Assembly (NCBI GenBank): GCA_001600615.1
Contig: BCKK01000003.1
Span: 1,296,582-1,360,581 of the forward strand
Source: Dioszegia crocea
Taxonomy: Eukaryota; Basidiomycota; Tremellomycetes; Tremellales; Bulleribasidiaceae
Length of the DNA stretch: 64,000 nt
Direction: 5' to 3'
Made by a program: the position numbers and the translations under genes. This document shows, piece by piece, positions 44,981 to 54,259 of the stretch. Position 1 is the stretch's first letter. Every line of letters begins with the position of its first letter. The notes beneath the pieces were generated by a model that worked only from the letters and a program-made list of their open reading frames with translations, did no database searches and had not been told where the DNA came from.

Positions 44981-45879
44981 TCAATCCTTCATCCCCTCAA
45001 CCAGACCCCTCACCCCCTTCACGGCCCTATCGCCCACCTCCTCTTTAGTCGCCTTGATATCCACCCACGCAACCCCGTCCTCTCCACGTGGATCTTCCAG
45101 CGTCTTCAGCTGACTCTCGAGCATCTGCTTCCCCATAAAGTGTCCCTTCCGGTTGCTTATCCGGTCTTGCAGCGTTTCGGGAGAGCCATGACAGTATAGG
45201 AAGAGGGTGAGGAGGTTGGCAGTTGCGGGGTGATGAGCTTTAGCTTCGGCGGTAGCTTGGGGATGGTTTAGGGGCTGCATAGATATCAGTATGCAAATCC
45301 CGGGTAGAGGGAATACCAAACTTACTAAATCATCCTTCGTAGGCGGATTAGCCTCGACAGTACCCCTCAAGATATCCCTATACCACTTCTTGAGCGCCGA
45401 GCAAGCAATGATTACTCCCGGTCGACCCAACCCGCCCTCCTTGAAATCCTTAATCTTGTAGCCAGAGTCATTCCACTCGTCTCTGCTAATACGCTCGGCC
45501 GTGGAGCGGATGAGCGCAAGCCAAGGTAGACGGTCGTCATCCGTCAGCGGAACGCCTGCTGACATTTTGTCAATGTTGGATTGCGGGTGGAGGGTGTCGC
45601 CGTCAATGAAGGGAAGGGAGAGCGCGTGGGAGAGGTCGTGTCCAATAGTGGACTTTCCACTGCATTGTTAGCGAGTGAATGAGGAAGAGCAGCGAGGCAT
45701 ACCATGAAGCAGGACCCTGAATCATCAGCTTTATCCACCTCGAAGCTAAGAGGACTTACCATGACAATGACCAAGACGGGCCGCGGGGCGCCTTCGGGTA
45801 CACTCAATTCCACATCCTTCTTTTTGAATTCGTCAAGGGCGGTTTCTGACACTTTGTGGCCTCCAATCTCGGTAGACAT
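44981..45879 (-). CDS. Gluconokinase
   Basis: Phosphorylates D-gluconate with ATP to 6-phosphogluconate, feeding the pentose phosphate pathway; GntK/IdnK-type P-loop kinase. Start at 45879 (MSTEIGGHKVSETALDEF). An N-terminal extension of about 30 residues precedes VLVIVM, then the P-loop GPASCGKST, IGHDLSHALSLPFIDGDTLH and KMSAGVPLTDDDRLPWL, the family hallmark. IIACSALKKWYRDILRG, FLYCHGSPETLQDRISNRKGHFM and the closing LEDPRGEDGVAWVDI are also typical. The P-loop is split: a 14-nt exon (45703-45716) encodes GPAS plus two bases of the following Cys codon. Another intron is at about 45285-45325. It sits alone inside the plus-strand family cluster and faces away from copy I. Confidence 0.92.
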
Positions 45880-45987
45880 TGCTGATATTGGGCGATATAA
45901 ACAGTAGATGTTGTGGGTGAGAAAAGTCCAGAGGGAGATAACAGGTGACGGTCCGACATCCGGTCCGTTGCCCAGCATTCGTATTCC

Positions 45988-46007
45988 GCATTACGAGAAC
46001 CGTTTCA
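45988..46007 (+). promoter_or_regulatory. Shared 20-bp element upstream of copy I
   Basis: GCATTACGAGAACCGTTTCA, 83-102 bp before the copy I start; near-identical to 43164-43183. It also lies in the 210-bp divergent gap next to the gluconokinase start. Confidence 0.5.
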
Positions 46008-46089
46008 AGCCTCTCTTACAGCTTTGCCTTCGCATCTCATCTCATCTTGACCCTCCTATCTCCCATCTCGCTCGACATCCTCGCTGCAA

Positions 46090-47579
46090 AATGATCCGGC
46101 CCTTGACTGCAGAGATCTACCTGCTGGTCTTCCAGCATATGAGTGTTCTGCCTTTCCCGCACGCGACAGATGGCGACGAGCCAATTGAGAGGCAGAGGGA
46201 CTTGGCGAGCTGTATGCGTGTCTGCCGGGTAAATTTTGACAAGCTTGACAACCCATCCCATGAGGTCCAAGACTGACAAGCAGATGTTCAACAAGCTCGC
46301 ATCTTTCAGTCTTTATCGATTCCCCGTTGTTCGCTCGATGGAATCTTTTGTGGCTGGGATTGATGATCCTCCTGTCGCAGGCCTCATCCCCAAAATCCAG
46401 CTGTACCGAAGGGTTGAGAGACTCTTCCTCGAGTACAGTAACTGTGACAGGGATGCGGATATCATCCCAGAGGAGGCGGTCGAAGAGTACATGTCGAGAG
46501 TCAAGACTTCGGACCGGGCTGAGTGCAAGAGGGAAGTGTGGAAAGAAATGGAGGCGGAGAGCATATCTATTGTAAGCTTACCCGGAGACTTGCCCTCGAT
46601 GCTAGCCGTACTAAAAGTGAAGGCATTGAGGAAGCTGGTTGACCATCCCACACCTCTTCCCCAATTATTCCCCCTCATTCGCACTCTATCAACCAACGCC
46701 ATTGTTGGTCCGTATTCGTACAGACCTTGGCTTCGGAACACCATCGTCTCCGACAAACTGGCTAAGCAAGTCCAAGCGAGCCAAGACGCTTTACACGAAT
46801 TCCTGAACGCCCTCCCCACCATTCGTCATTTCTGTCAAACGGGCCAGCCCGGTCCACTCTCACTTTGGACCTCGTATCTCATCTGCTCCCATCAGCTGAG
46901 CTGCACAGTTTCTACCCACTGCTCCATCGAGAACCTTGTCATCGCTCCTGCCTGCATAGGCCTGCGCACGCGATGGTATGTCCACGCATACAACGAGACG
47001 GATCCAATCGAGGATGTGGCGACTCACGATGCGCGTCAAGCTATCAGAACATTTATGACGAGCCGGTTGGCCTTGGCTGGGGGTGAACACCGTGCGGAGA
47101 TCGACTCTTGGGGTCTGACTGGTGGTATCTATCACGGTCTACCTGAGTGCGAAGACTCCCACCCTTTGAGCGACGAGAAGATAGCCATATGTAGGGAGGA
47201 TGCGGCGCGGAACGAAAAATCACTGAGAGTGTTGATTGGTCGTAAGAGGGGTGATCTGCCGGATGGGATCGAGTGCAAGGACGATTTTGAGTACAAGCCC
47301 CTCATCGATGCTCCGATGTGTGAGGCGTGCGAGTGGCAAAGTACAGACATTGGGCGACCGGATGGATTCTACGAATCGATCATGGAGTGGAAGGAAATGA
47401 TGTATGGTGATAGGGCAAGGAAACGTGAGTTTGATTGCTTTTCCTCTCATATCGGAAAGTCGACGATCTCCACGCTCGTTCAGCCTCAAGGGTCTTGAAC
47501 GTGGGGTCACAATGTGGATATTGACTGACACCTCTCAGCTACAAAGCCAGCCAAGTTGAAATTTGTCGCCATACCATGA
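46090..47579 (+). CDS. F-box-like CxxCxW family, copy I
   Basis: Start MIRPLTAEIYLLVFQHMSVL; upstream in-frame ATGs are ignored because this start matches the paralogues. First exon ends CMRVCR. After an intron the text is MFNKLASFSLYRFPVVRSM, AGIDDPPVAGLIPKIQLYRR and VERLFLEYS. A 51-nt segment (46573-46623) is a probable in-frame intron at the conserved place before ALRKLVDHP. Then IRTLSTNAIVG, IRHFCQTGQPGPLSLW, IGLRTRWYVHAYNE, WGLTGGIYHGLPE and APMCEACEW. A last intron (about 47427-47538) gives a basic tail ending KLKFVAIP, stop 47579; reading through would stop at 47498. Confidence 0.83.
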
Positions 47580-47848
47580 TCGGGCCATATATCGGATGCA
47601 CCACTCTGTCGCTGCATCGTGCTCCTTGTCAGGCCTAGTCTCTGACTATGTCGCATATTGACCCCGCAGGTCCTGAAGCTCATGCTTCCTGGCTAGGGAG
47701 GTGACGAGAACAGGGGGAGAAACGAGAGAGGAAAACAAGGTTCGGAAGGGGCGTTTCAGATTTTCAACCCCGCCTTCGCATCGTCAATCAACCTTTTGCA
47801 CTCAACCCGTTCATCTTCATCATCATCCATCATACACCGTCCATCACC

Positions 47849-49317
47849 ATGCTTCCCCACTTGAGCGCAGAGATCATTCTGCTGATACTTCGACAACGCG
47901 TCACTCTACCCTTCACTCACCCAATTGCCGCCGACAGCCCGAGCGCAGTGGAGTATCAGAGCGAATTGGCGAAATGGACCCTGGTCTGCAAGGTATGTCT
48001 GCTTCTCTTAGTTGTTCACTCTGCGTCAAAATGCTGATAGTCCACAGCTCTGGCACAGTCTCGCTGCACCCCTTCTTTATCGAGCCCCTATCGTCTATTC
48101 CCTTCCTCTCTTCATCGTCGGCATGGACAACCCTCCTATCGAAGGTCTTAAGACCAAGAGGGAATTGCTCGCTCGTGTGGAGCGCCTCTTCCTGCACTCT
48201 AGCCTGACTCCACTCAAGGCAGACGACACCCCAGAGGAAGTCATCAGAGCCTATTCCAAAGACTGCTTCGATGACGATCTGGCAATCTGTGTGAAGAACC
48301 TTGAGCGAAAGCGGATTGCGGAAGAGCTTTTGGAGGTGAGTGGATAGTCTCTCCATGTCAGCGCCTAGGTTTACCAGCTGAGGATTGCAGGCCTGGCAAA
48401 AGCTTAGAGACGATCCAATCTCCACCAGCGACATCTTCCCCCTCCTTCGCACGCTCTCCACGGATACCTTGACAGAAGGTCGAATCGGCTCACGGACCCC
48501 AATTTCCTCAATTGGAACTGGCCATTTTGATCCGCTTGGCTTTCTCTTGCCATCGGCCACAAGTGTCACCTTGCGCGATGCCGCCTCCAAGGTGGTCCCA
48601 GACTGCCAGAATGCGTTGGCAGACTTCATTCGCGGAACCAACAGTATCGCTCATTACTGCGGAAGCGGTAGACGCCGTAGTCTGCTCGGGCTACGCGACG
48701 AGGCATGCCACGCCCCAACGAGCGGCAACTTCCCTTCCACTATATCAACACACCTCACCCCACCCATGGGTAGTCCCCCTCGTCTTCACCTCGGACGGAG
48801 CACCCGCTATTACTTGCAGAACTTGGAAGGTTGCTATGGTGAGCACGACGCAGTACGAATCTGCGTCCGGTTCTCCGTGGGTCCTGCCATTGCCCGACGC
48901 CGGACCCTGGCGCTTGAAGGGTCGAATCACGTTGCCGGAAGCTCGGCTTGGGACATCACTGGCGGCCTGTACCTTGGCCCATCCCAGGCCGAGGAGGTGG
49001 AGTGGAGGGCTGAGGAGATGAGCGGTGCAGATCTGATGTCGGCGGAGATTGCGAAGATGGCAGAGCTTGTGCGAAGCGGGAAGGAAGGGTTACCAGAAGG
49101 AATGGTGGTGAATGACGACTTTGAGGTGAAGCCAATTGCGGAAGCCCCAATGTGCGAAGCGTGTGGGTGGTCGGGGGGGCTAGACGGGGGTCGCAATCAA
49201 GAGGTGCCGGTCAAGTGAGGGTCGAGAGTGCACGTGTAAGCTCTAATCTCCTGATGCCTCCCGTCCTGATTTATGCTGATTTTCCTCAGGATGATCCGGT
49301 GGTCACGCAGACGGTAG
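47849..49317 (+). CDS. F-box-like CxxCxW family, copy J
   Basis: Start MLPHLSAEIILLILRQRVTL, first exon ending WTLVCK. Then LWHSLAAPLLYRAPIVYSL, GMDNPPIEGLKTKRELLARV and VERLFLHSS. The second intron is just before AWQKLRDDP. LRTLSTDTLTEG, IAHYCGSGRRRSLLGL, GRSTRYYLQ, WDITGGLYLGP and APMCEACGWSGG follow; the SRWY.H site reads TRYYLQ, so its His is missing. A tail intron from 49215 (donor GTGAGG) would give MIRWSRRR and stop at 49317; otherwise the frame ends at 49218. A region of about 30 residues after LRTLS is inserted relative to H. Confidence 0.8.
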
Positions 49318-49820
49318 ATCTGAAGATTCCGATTTGATGCTCAGATGAAATTGGCATAGGGCTCTAGCATGCAAATATTTCGCTCGCGATCAATATCTTG
49401 GGCGACGCAATTTTCCTGATATCCTCTGTCTGCAATCACGACCCCAGAAGACTACTGACGTCACGCAAGTGTCCTAGCCATGCTGATTGCTGACAATCCT
49501 CCACCGATTTCTGCCTCGATCATTACGGTCAAGTGTGAACTAGGTTATAATCATCTTATCCCTCGGGTCCAACATGGGCACGGGCAGGGACTGGATAAGA
49601 GTGCGATGTCCCGATGCGGGAATGTTTGGCAGATGAAACGAAGCGATTCTACTGCTTTGGGCACTCAATTCGCATTAGCGGCTCATGTCGACGCTAGCGC
49701 AGAATGCAAATCAATGGTCAGTTACTCGGTACCGCAGATGAGCGATGAGCATTGAGGGATGCGGGAAGAAGAAATATCGCCCTCTAGGGCTCTTCCACGT
49801 TTTCATACCAACACATCAAT
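49318..49820. other. Intergenic between copies J and K
   Basis: 0.5 kb. A plus-strand frame at 49480-49755 has no recognisable motif and no paralogue match. The 20-bp element of H and I is not clearly present. Confidence 0.45.
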
Positions 49821-51267
49821 ATGCAAACGCAAGCAGATGTCTATCAGCTGGTCATTCGGCGGATGTCCATCTTACCCGCCGTCCACCAAGTAATATATGA
49901 TGACCGGAACGATTATCAGAGCACTCTAGCCGCCTGTACCCGCGTTAGCAAGGTGATCCCTTTCTTCAGCAGCCGGGTTCTGCTAGTGCTGACAAGCTAT
50001 AGCTCTGGCACAAGTATGCCTCGCCGGTGTTGTACCGTATCCCCGTCGTCCGCTCCCTCCCTCGATTCATCATCGGCATGGACAACCCAGCCATTGGCGG
50101 TCTGACAAGCAAGGCAGACCACTTTGCATGTGTCGAGCGACTCTTCCTCGAGACGGATCAGAAACCCTCTAGTACCGACACCACCGAGGAGGACCTCACT
50201 CTCTGGTCCCGAATGTCCGGTGAGGCAGACCGTGAGGTTTGCAAAGTCAACTTTTTGAAGGGCAGGGCTGTCCAAGAGATCGTGCTTGTGAGTGTGGACT
50301 CACACCTCTGCGTCAACGTCGGGTGGGACAGTATCGATGCTTATGACCAAAGGCATGGCAGACACTTATACGTGCCAACAATCAAATGACCTCCGAACAA
50401 AGGTTCCCCCGACTCCGCACAATCTCCACGAATGCTCTAGCTGGAGTCCATCGACCGCCCGTCTGGCCACCTCGTTTCCAATTCCACGAGTGGGCGCTCT
50501 GTCTGCAGAGCTGCCAAGAGGCATTGACAGAATTCCTACTCGACTCCTCCCAAGTCCGCCATTACTGCGGCACGGGCCCACCCGGTCCTTTGTCCCTATT
50601 GGACAGCCGAGGTTATCCGGCGATAACAGACGGGTTCCGAGGGACGATCACGACTCACAGCTCTATAAAAGTTCCCAACATGTACCCCGTCGCAGTTGGC
50701 ATTCGGACCCGGTATTACGTCCATCCCGCTGCTGATGGATGGCGCCCGCAGAAGGAGGAGGATGATCTGATCTGTAAAACCACACGAGCCGTCGTGAATT
50801 TCAAACTTCGATACCGAAGCCAATTCGCCAACGATCCTAACTTTGCGGCTGCCATGCCGTCCTTGGACGTCACCGGCGGTTTATATGTTGGCCTAAACAA
50901 TCCCCCGCCGGGCCTCAGTGAGGCGCAGCAGAGGATAGCCTCTAGCGAATGGGCGGACAGGCAGGAAAAGGAGATGACGAAGTTGTTGAAGGCTGGTAAG
51001 GAGGGCTTGCCGGTGGGACTAGTCGTGAATGACTCCTTTGAGGTGAAGCCGGCTCACAAGACGCCTCCTTGTGAGGCGTGCGGATGGCGAGGATCCGAAG
51101 GTTACGAGGAATCAGATGACTTTAATGTGGTCACCGGCGGACTGGCGCGTTTAGAGGTGGCAGATGTGAGTGTCGTGGGGACCGCGATCTATTTACTTGT
51201 ACTGAGCTGATGTTAGCAGGATGATTGGGACGAAGATGACAATTCAGCAAAGTGTACGATAGGGTAG
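49821..51267 (+). CDS. F-box-like CxxCxW family, copy K
   Basis: Start MQTQADVYQLVIRRMSILP, first exon ending CTRVSK. An intron leads to LWHKYASPVLYRIPVVRSL, GMDNPAIGGLTSKADHFACV and VERLFLETD. The second intron (about 50288-50361) is in the usual place and keeps frame into TLIRANNQMTSEQRFPRLRT. IRT-like ISTNALAG, VRHYCGTGPPGPLSLL, VGIRTRYYVHP, LDVTGGLYVGLN and PPCEACGWRG follow. A final intron (51159-51219 region) adds an acidic tail, DDWDEDDNSAKCTIG, stop 51267. This acidic end differs from the basic ends of G, I and J. Confidence 0.83.
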
Positions 51268-51427
51268 ACAGAGACGGAGACGGAATTGAACTCTGGGATT
51301 AATGTTGGAGCGGCCTCGAACTGGGTGGCCTCGGAAGACCGAAGTTGTAATACTGCAAGAGTCCAATCTTTGTTATACATACATGCGATATGTGGGCTGA
51401 GCAGAATCGATCCCAACTGCTTCTAGA

Positions 51428-53840
51428 CTAGATATCGGCCACTTCCTTCAGACTCTTCTCCACCATCTCCCGAGCCATCTCTGGCGTTTTAACCTGTAGC
51501 ATATAATTCGCCGGCTGGCCCTTAAGGTCGAACCCGGTAAACTTGACAGCCTTGGCGTCGGCTGTTGCCTTGAATGTCTTTTGTACAGCCATGTTCTGCA
51601 TGGATTAGCCAACTCGTCCCAAACCTCAAGCCAAGGGTAAAAACTCACAAAGACAACATTCCCACCTCCATCTGTCCGCATCAAGAATCTCCGCTTTCCT
51701 CCCTCTTTCGCCCTCTTCATCTTGAAGACTCCCAAACCCTCCGCCTTCCATTTCCCGTCGACGAATTTATGCAATCTTCCCCTTTGCTCAAACACCGTTT
51801 CTTCATTCTCCTCCCCCTCACCTGCTGCAGAAGCGAGGTTGACGCTTGGAGGACCCGACTCTAGCGGGGCTTCCTCGCCGCCCTCACCACCTTCGCCTCC
51901 AGAGGCTATGGAGGCTGACGAGGGATTGGCTGACATGGGAGTAAAGCCGAATAGGTTCGAGGCGGTTGGTGGAGTGGTGGTAGGAGGTGCGGCAGTAGCC
52001 GAGCCGAATGTGAAGGGGGAGGAAACGGGTTTGGGTGCCTCGGTAGATGTAGTCTGATTACCAAATCCGAAGATAGAAGGAGTAGGTGTCGTGCCGAATT
52101 GCACACCTGATGATGCCGGAGCAGCCGGTTGACTAGGAGTGGTTGCGGCTCCCCCAAAGCTGAATCCCGCCCCGCCGCTCGATGACGGTGCTGGAGCGGA
52201 AGTACCGAAACCGAACGAGAAGGTTTTGGTAGTCGTCAATCCGCCATTTTGAGCAGACGGACTGGCCTTCGCTCCGCCGAAGCTCAATTGCGGCTGACTC
52301 CCGCCTGGACCGAATTTGCCTAGCTTGGCAGGCGAGGGATCTTCGATATTTTTGGAGGGAGTAAAAGTTTGGCTATCGGGTGTGGTGGGGTGGAGAGGGC
52401 CGGGTGGGGCGAAAGAAAAGAGCGGGGCAGGCTTCTTGGACTCTGCGGAAGGGGTAGAAGTGGAGGGTTGGGTAGAGGGTGCAGGGGTAGAACCGAAGGA
52501 GAATGGGTTCGATGCAGGTGTACTGCTCTTGCCAAAGTCCCCGAATGGATTGGATGTCTCCGAATCTGGTCGTTTGGGTGAAGCGGACCCCGAACCAGAC
52601 CCAAATCCAAACCCAAATCCACCCTGACCAGGTTTGTCCGCAAGGACTTGCTGAGCAAGTTCTGCCGCCTCTGATGGAGGCTTGGCTTTCGGCTGTTCTG
52701 GAGCTTTGGCTAGCTCTGCAGCTGCTGACTGCGCAGGCGGGGCCTTCCCAAAGTTTCCAAATGCGAAGGAGGACGATCCGGTCGAAGTCGTGGGGAGTTT
52801 GGGGACGAACCCGCCGGTCGCCGGGGCCTCAGATGGCGTGGGCGCCTTGAGTACCCATGATGGTGCAGCTGGAGGAGCTGGCATGGCTGCTTTCGGCGCG
52901 GGAGCGGAAGATTCAGCCGCCGAAGCTTTAGAGACGACTTCCGTCGGTCTCCACCCCGCGGTAGTAGCCGCTTTGTCCAAATGGGTATTGTATTGGGTAG
53001 CAAGGTTGGGGAGGACATTCGAAAGATTCATAAACGGGTCCTTCTCAATTGTGGTGGATAGGAATGAGAGGATGGCGGAGTTGAGCCCGCGTAGAGAGGT
53101 ATAATATGATACCTCACCCTCTGACGGAGGTGTCTCGGAGGATGGAGCGGGACGGCTGGTGGTAGCGGGTGCAGAAGATGTGGCAAAGACATTGGTGGTA
53201 GCTGCCGGTGCAGGAACTGGAGTGGGTTGAGGTGCGGGGGCAGGAGCAGACGCAGATGGCTCGGGTTGTTTTTGGCCGAATGAGCCAAATTGCATTGTCT
53301 GCGCAGCCGCTGGAGGGGGATTTGGAGCTGCGAATGAGAAACCTGCGAATGGCTTCGAGGGGGCTATAGAAGCTGGTGCAGTCGACGTTGGTGCTGCAGG
53401 TTGACCGAAGCTGAAGGCTCCCCCGGCGGCAGGGGCAGGGGCTGAAGATGGTGTGGCGCCTGTGTTGCCGAATGAAAAGCCAGAGAAGGCAGGTTTTGCA
53501 ATGGGCGCCGCTGGGGCGGCAGTCTGGATGTCAGCTAGAAGTACGAACTCCTGCGATAGGACTCACAGGTGCGGCGACTCCACTCATCCCCTTCCGCTTT
53601 GGCATCCCTCGGACACTGCAACCAAAGTCAGCTCGTCAATCAGGCAGGTGATCGATATCCTGAACATACGGTCTGCCTTCGACAGGCGCTAATGGCTGTG
53701 ACCGAACTCCAGGCTGGATTATTAGCTGACAACCTGTCGGGGCGCCGGGAGGAACCCACATCCTCCCCATTGTCATCGTCACTATCGTCTCGCCCACCGC
53801 CGTCCTTGGTGATCTGCTCGTCTGCTCCCCGTTTCGCCAT
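51428..53840 (-). CDS. NUP2: FG nucleoporin with Ran-binding domain (NUP2/NUP50 type)
   Basis: Nuclear-basket nucleoporin that binds importin-alpha and Ran-GTP to speed cargo release. The N-terminus MAKRGADEQITKDGG plus an acidic run and VRGMPKRKGM is the NUP50/Nup2 importin-alpha-binding signature. Exons for this part: about 53799-53840, a short one near 53660-53714, and about 53566-53603, in exact frame through a GCTAAT-branched intron. The long middle is Ala/Pro/Ser-rich with FG and FSFG/FGFG repeats. The C-terminal RanBD runs from about 51850 to 51431 (ETVFEQRGRLHKFVDGKWKA, GLGVFKMKRAKEGGKRRFLM, then NMAVQKTF and FDLKGQPANYMLQVKTPE). The stop is at 51428-51430. Divergent from UBP2. Confidence 0.9.
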
Positions 53841-54259
53841 TTTTGCTCTGATCTGCGCTCTTTAAAAGTCTCGTATCAGCTTATTTCCCGATGAATTTCA
53901 CAGCGAGCTATCGTGAGGGCGAAACTGATAGGCAGAATTTACAAGGAATGAGGAATCTACCAAGCTGGCAGGTCCGGTTTCTGTGAGACAAAGAAGCGCC
54001 TGATTTTGATTCCGGGCGGTGGTGGAGGTGTCCGAGGCGGTGACAAGCATCACTTGGGTAGCATCCACAAGCATATAATCACACATACATCCAACACCCT
54101 ATATACACCAGGGCAGAACTGCTAAAGGCAGCAGGACAGGAGTAGCATTCCGGCAGGTGCGTAAATCAAGCTCAGACTGTCGCTTGAAAGCGCCTCCGTC
54201 CTAATTCAAGCTCGCCTGATTCTGCTACTAGTAGCCAGCATTCCTCGTCTCAAGTGCTG
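53841..54259. promoter_or_regulatory. Divergent promoter, NUP2 / UBP2
   Basis: A 419-bp gap between two divergent starts. No named element seen. Confidence 0.45.

Noticed and set aside
44873..45199. Plus-strand frame over the gluconokinase 3' end
   Set aside because: Antisense shadow of a strongly conserved kinase.
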